From contig NW_018344336.1 in NCBI RefSeq assembly GCF_002099425.1, positions 592,001-656,000 of the forward strand: a stretch of DNA of 64,000 nucleotides, given 5' to 3'. This DNA comes from Phascolarctos cinereus. Lineage: Eukaryota; Chordata; Mammalia; Diprotodontia; Phascolarctidae. Shown here in pieces: positions 60,736-64,000 of the stretch; position 1 is the stretch's first letter; each line of letters starts with the position of its first letter. The position numbers and the translations under genes were made by a program. The notes beneath the pieces are model-generated. The model did no database searches. It saw only the letters and a list, made by a program, of their open reading frames with translations, and was not told the origin of the DNA.

Positions 60736-60802
60736 TCATGATCATCAGAGCTCGGAGGGTCCTGAGAACATAAACTGTCATAGCATGGAAGGAATTTTAT
60801 TG

Positions 60803-61230
60803 ATGCGCTCAGTCAGGGGTCCCAGGTATGGGGAGGGACAGATAAATTTAAAAAACAATCGCAAAGTGTATTTTAGGTATGAAATGTAACATTTATTTCA
60901 ATATGATTTTTACCAGCACAGTGGTGATGCTCTGAATTAAAACTCAGATCCTGAACCACTCAGCCAAAGGGGAAAGGCAAAGGTACAGTGTCTTATTTGG
61001 CTAACAACAACAAAAGTCAAAAAATGGAGTTCCACTTCGTGCCTTCATTGGGTTAGAAGGCAGTGGTTATTACTCTCAATGATCATGAATACTGAGTATT
61101 TTTGAAAAAAAGTTGTTAAGTAATCAGGATTTAAAAGGGGCATCATTTGTGCTTTGAAATCATGGTAACATATATGCAGTGTGATAAATTAAATATAAAT
61201 ATATAAGTGGGAAACAACCAGGCTGACAGC
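60803..61230. repeat. Tandem macro-repeat, unit C (truncated)
   Basis: ATGCGCTCAG, GGACAGATAAATTTA, CACAGTGGTGATGC, TGAATTAAAACTCAG, CCACTCAGCCAAAGG, ATTTAAAAGGGGCATC and GCAGTGTGATAAATTAAA, in the same order as units A and B. It ends before the minisatellite part. Confidence 0.7.
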
Positions 61231-61274
61231 ACCAACCTCCACCACCCTAGGAGGTCCAGCAAGATGAGTCCTAG

Positions 61275-61477
61275 CAGGCATGAGGAACCTGCGGCCTCAA
61301 GGCCACATGTGGCCTTCTAGGTCCTTGGGTGTGGCTTTTTGACTGAATCCAAGTTTTACAGAATAAATCCTTTCATTAAGGGGATTTGTTCTGTGAAGTT
61401 TAGATTTAGTCACAGGGCCACCCTTGAGGGCCTAGAGGGCCACATGTGGCCTGGAGGCCGCAGGTTCCCCACCCTTG
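61275..61477. mobile_element. hAT MITE (palindromic family), near complete
   Basis: CAGGCATGAGGAACCTGCGG at the left, GGCCGCAGGTTCCCCACCC at the right, with the GGGGATTTGTTC centre. The flanks AGTCCTAG and GTCTAGGC resemble each other only loosely, so the target duplication is decayed or ambiguous. Confidence 0.8.
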
Positions 61478-61479
61478 GT

Positions 61480-64000
61480 CTAGGCCCTTTATTTTTTTTA
61501 AGCCCATATACCAGGTGGTTTTGATGATTGAGTATTCTTCTAGCTTTTTAAGTTTGTTTCTTTAAGAAGCACTTGGTAATTGAATTCATAGAATTCTTTG
61601 GTGTGCTTTGGAAGATTGATCCCCTGATACTTTCTGCATGTTGCAGTCATTTGGAATGGGATTTCTTGTTCCATTGTTACTTCTTGGATTTTGTTACTAT
61701 TCTACAGAAACACAGTTGCTTTTTGAGGGTTTATCTTCTAAGCCTGCAGCTTTGCTGAAGCTACCATGTCAATTCAAATCTTTGCTGACTCCCCAAGGGT
61801 TTTCCAAATAGATCATCATATCATCAATAAAAAGGGATAGTTTTATCCCAATTACCTGGTTATATGTCTTTAATTCCTTTCTTTTGTGTTATTGCTTTTG
61901 CTAACATTTCCAGAACTATATCGAACAATAGGGGAGAGAGTGAGCATTCTTGCGTTATGTTTATATTTATTGGAAAACGTAGTGATTGCATATGATGCTT
62001 GCTTTTGGTTTTAGGAAGATGCCTCTCCTTTATAGAGTTCTGGGTGTAAATGAATGTTGTACTTTCTTAAAGGCTTTTTCTGACATAATCATGTCATTTT
62101 GTATGTTTTGGTTTTTAATATGATTATGTTGATTGTTTTCCTAATGTTGAAGTATTCTTGCATCCATGGCATAAATCTGCCTTGGTTATAATTTATGATT
62201 TCTTGGATTAATCACTTGATCCACAGGATTTTGTTGAAAATTTTTGAATTGATATTCATTAATGATATCTATCTGTAGTTTTCATTCTGTGTTTTGTCCT
62301 TTTCTGGTTAGATATTAGGTCTACATTTATCTCATAAAAGGATTTTGGTAGAGGAGTTTCTCAATTTTTGAGAATAATTTGATTAGTATGAGTACTAATT
62401 GTTTTTTTTTAATCTAATCGAATTCTCCTGTAATTCTGGACCAGGAGATTTCCCCCCCCCCCTTTGTTAGTACCATTATAGCTAATTGTATTTATTTTTT
62501 TGAAATTTAATTATTCATTATCTCTATCTGGCATTCTGTCAGTTTGGGTGTTTTATATTTTTGAAGAAATTGTATTTCTTTTGAATTTTCAATTTTGTTA
62601 GCATACAACTGTGCATAATAGGTTCTAATTATTCTTTTTCTTCTGGTTTTGTTGTGATTTCGCCTTGCTCAATTGCTATTTTATTGATTTGATTTTCTGC
62701 CCTTTTAAAAATCACATTAGTGAAAGGTTTATCAATTATTTTAGTCTTTTCAAAGAACCAATTTTTAGTTTTATTTATAATTTATATGGGTTTATTTTTT
62801 GGGTTTCTAGCTTATCCATTTTCTAATTTTCAATATCCTGTTTATGTTTATTTTAGGTTTATTTATTTGTTGGCTTTCTAATTTTTTAAAATGCATTTTA
62901 TTAATACTCTCTTTTTCTGTTTTGCCAATGGATGTTTGAAGAGAAATGATTTTTCCCCTGAGGCCTTTTTAGCTGCATCCTAGAAATTTGAGTATATTGT
63001 TTATCATTATAATTTTCTTTCACACAATTGTTTTTATGATTTGTTTTTTGATGCACTAAATATTTAGTATTTCATTGCCAAATTTCCATTTGGGTCTGTT
63101 TGTGGTTTCTGAACCAAACACGTTTTGCTATATTACGGTCTGTAAAGGATATGTTTATTATTTCTGTCTTTTAACATTTATTTGCAGTGTCTTTGTGCCC
63201 TAATACGTGGTCAATTTTAATACAAATTTCATGTAATTCTGAGAAATGTGTATATTCGTTTGTAGTCATATTTAGAAGATGCTATAAGTCTTTTAGCTTT
63301 TATTTCTCCAGCATTTTTTAATTTTTGTATTTTTCCTTTTATTTATCTTTTTGTTAGATTTATCCAAAACCGAGAAGGATATTGAATTCCCTTATGACTA
63401 TTGTATTTTTTTCCCCACTATATACTTGTAGCTCAGTTGTTTTCTTTTTGAATTTGGATTCTAAGGCATTTGGAGCCTTATCAATCAATATTATGCCAAT
63501 CAATATTAAGTTTAATATTGATGTTGGTTTGTTTTTTCTGGTTCCTTTCAGTAAAATGTGATTTCCTTGTTGATATCTTTTTTGTGCATTTATATATAGA
63601 TAGATAGATATAGATATAGATATAGCTTTGATAGAATAATTATAATTCTTGCTTTTTTTGAATTCACTTGATAAATAATAAATTTTTTCCAATCTCTCCT
63701 TTTTATTCCGTATATATGTTTGTCTTTTAAATGTGTTTCTTGTAAGCAGAGACTATGGGGTTTGGTTTTCTTGTCTAATCTGTCACTTTTTTGTTGTATT
63801 GGATTGTCTAATCCACATTTAAAATTATGAGATTTAGGGTTCTCCCCCCTCCATTTGTCTCTACTATTGGCTTTTCTTTTTAAGTTATGATTTTTCCCCT
63901 CTTCCCCTGTGAATATAGTATTACATCTCTTCAGTAATTTTAGCTTAATTTTTTTGAGGTGACCCTATTCCCAATGGCTCTCTACCTCTCACCCTTGACC
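61480..64000 (-). mobile_element. Ancient L1 ORF2 (runs past window end), reverse strand
   Basis: In reverse a palm motif FIDD with MMIYLENP-like context is at about 61,810-61,832 (most L1s have F/YADD). Further landmarks run toward the endonuclease: AAAGGTTTATCAATTATTTTAG, GATTTGATTTTCTGCCC, and the ORF2 N-terminal side near 63,700-63,830. It is far more diverged than the 12.5-18.8 kb copy, with stops in every frame. The 5' part lies outside the window. Confidence 0.75.
63592..63625. repeat. ATAG microsatellite
   Basis: TAGATAGATAGATATAGATATAGATATAG-type repeats inside the ancient L1. Confidence 0.9.

Larger units (their letters stand above)
59332..60802. repeat. Tandem macro-repeat, unit B
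   Basis: Landmarks as in unit A: ATGTGCTCAG, GGAAATTTAAAAAGC, TGAATTAAAATTCAGG, ACAGCCAAAAAAAGG, CTATTTAAAAGGATGTC and GCAATGTAATAAGA, then minisatellite units (59,756-60,130) such as TAGAATGTCTGAGCTTGG. It carries an inserted SINE and a hAT MITE. Without them it is about 0.97 kb. Confidence 0.7.

Overview
The window looks like mammalian, and specifically marsupial, euchromatic DNA. Very little of it is host coding sequence. The evidence is the repeat content: L1 copies with marsupial-style ends, short tRNA-derived SINEs (one type with a plain A-rich tail, one with an RTE/BovB-type tail), L2 and MIR/THER1 relics, RTE fragments, hAT and mariner MITEs, and long CA/TG tracts. No intron-containing host gene was recognised on either strand. 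Whether it is an opossum or an Australian marsupial cannot be decided by eye.

Layout. 0-12.4 kb: mostly low-copy sequence with L2, MIR and SINE relics, plus an ORF1-only half-L1 (4,183-6,953) flanked by a 14-bp target duplication. 12.5-18.8 kb: an almost full-length reverse-strand L1 with both ORFs recognisable but disabled. 18.8-24.3 kb: low-copy sequence, a 3' L1 piece, MIR and SINE copies, a hAT MITE and a 61-bp mariner MITE. 24.4-27.8 kb: the only host-gene-derived segment. A CpG-bearing patch with three tandem YY1-like motifs is followed by a degenerate 55-57-bp tandem array, then an intronless FZR1 (CDH1, APC/C activator) retrocopy with one internal stop. 27.8-30.4 kb: low-copy sequence, a G-quadruplex-prone stretch and two young-looking SINEs in opposite orientations. 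30.4-36.1 kb: old reverse-strand L1s with a younger L1 inserted, bounded by a 14-bp duplication. 36.1-39.05 kb: L2 copies, one split by a hAT MITE. 39.07-43.7 kb: RTE pieces, a forward L1 ORF2 3' half, and an RTE interrupted by an L1 5' piece. 43.7-52.7 kb: old reverse-strand L1s, with L2, hAT and microsatellite insertions. 52.7-53.7 kb: an L2 3' half. 53.7-58.1 kb: a broken endogenous retrovirus fossil on the reverse strand, with CCAAT-rich repeated ends. 58.2-61.2 kb: three diverged copies of an unidentified unit of about 1 kb in tandem. 61.5-64.0 kb: an ancient reverse-strand L1 running off the window.

The parts do not form an operon or pathway; this is a layered record of insertions. The points most worth follow-up are the FZR1 retrocopy with the YY1/tandem-repeat patch upstream, the tandem array at 58.2-61.2 kb, and the half-L1 whose duplicated 5' region carries consensus splice donors.
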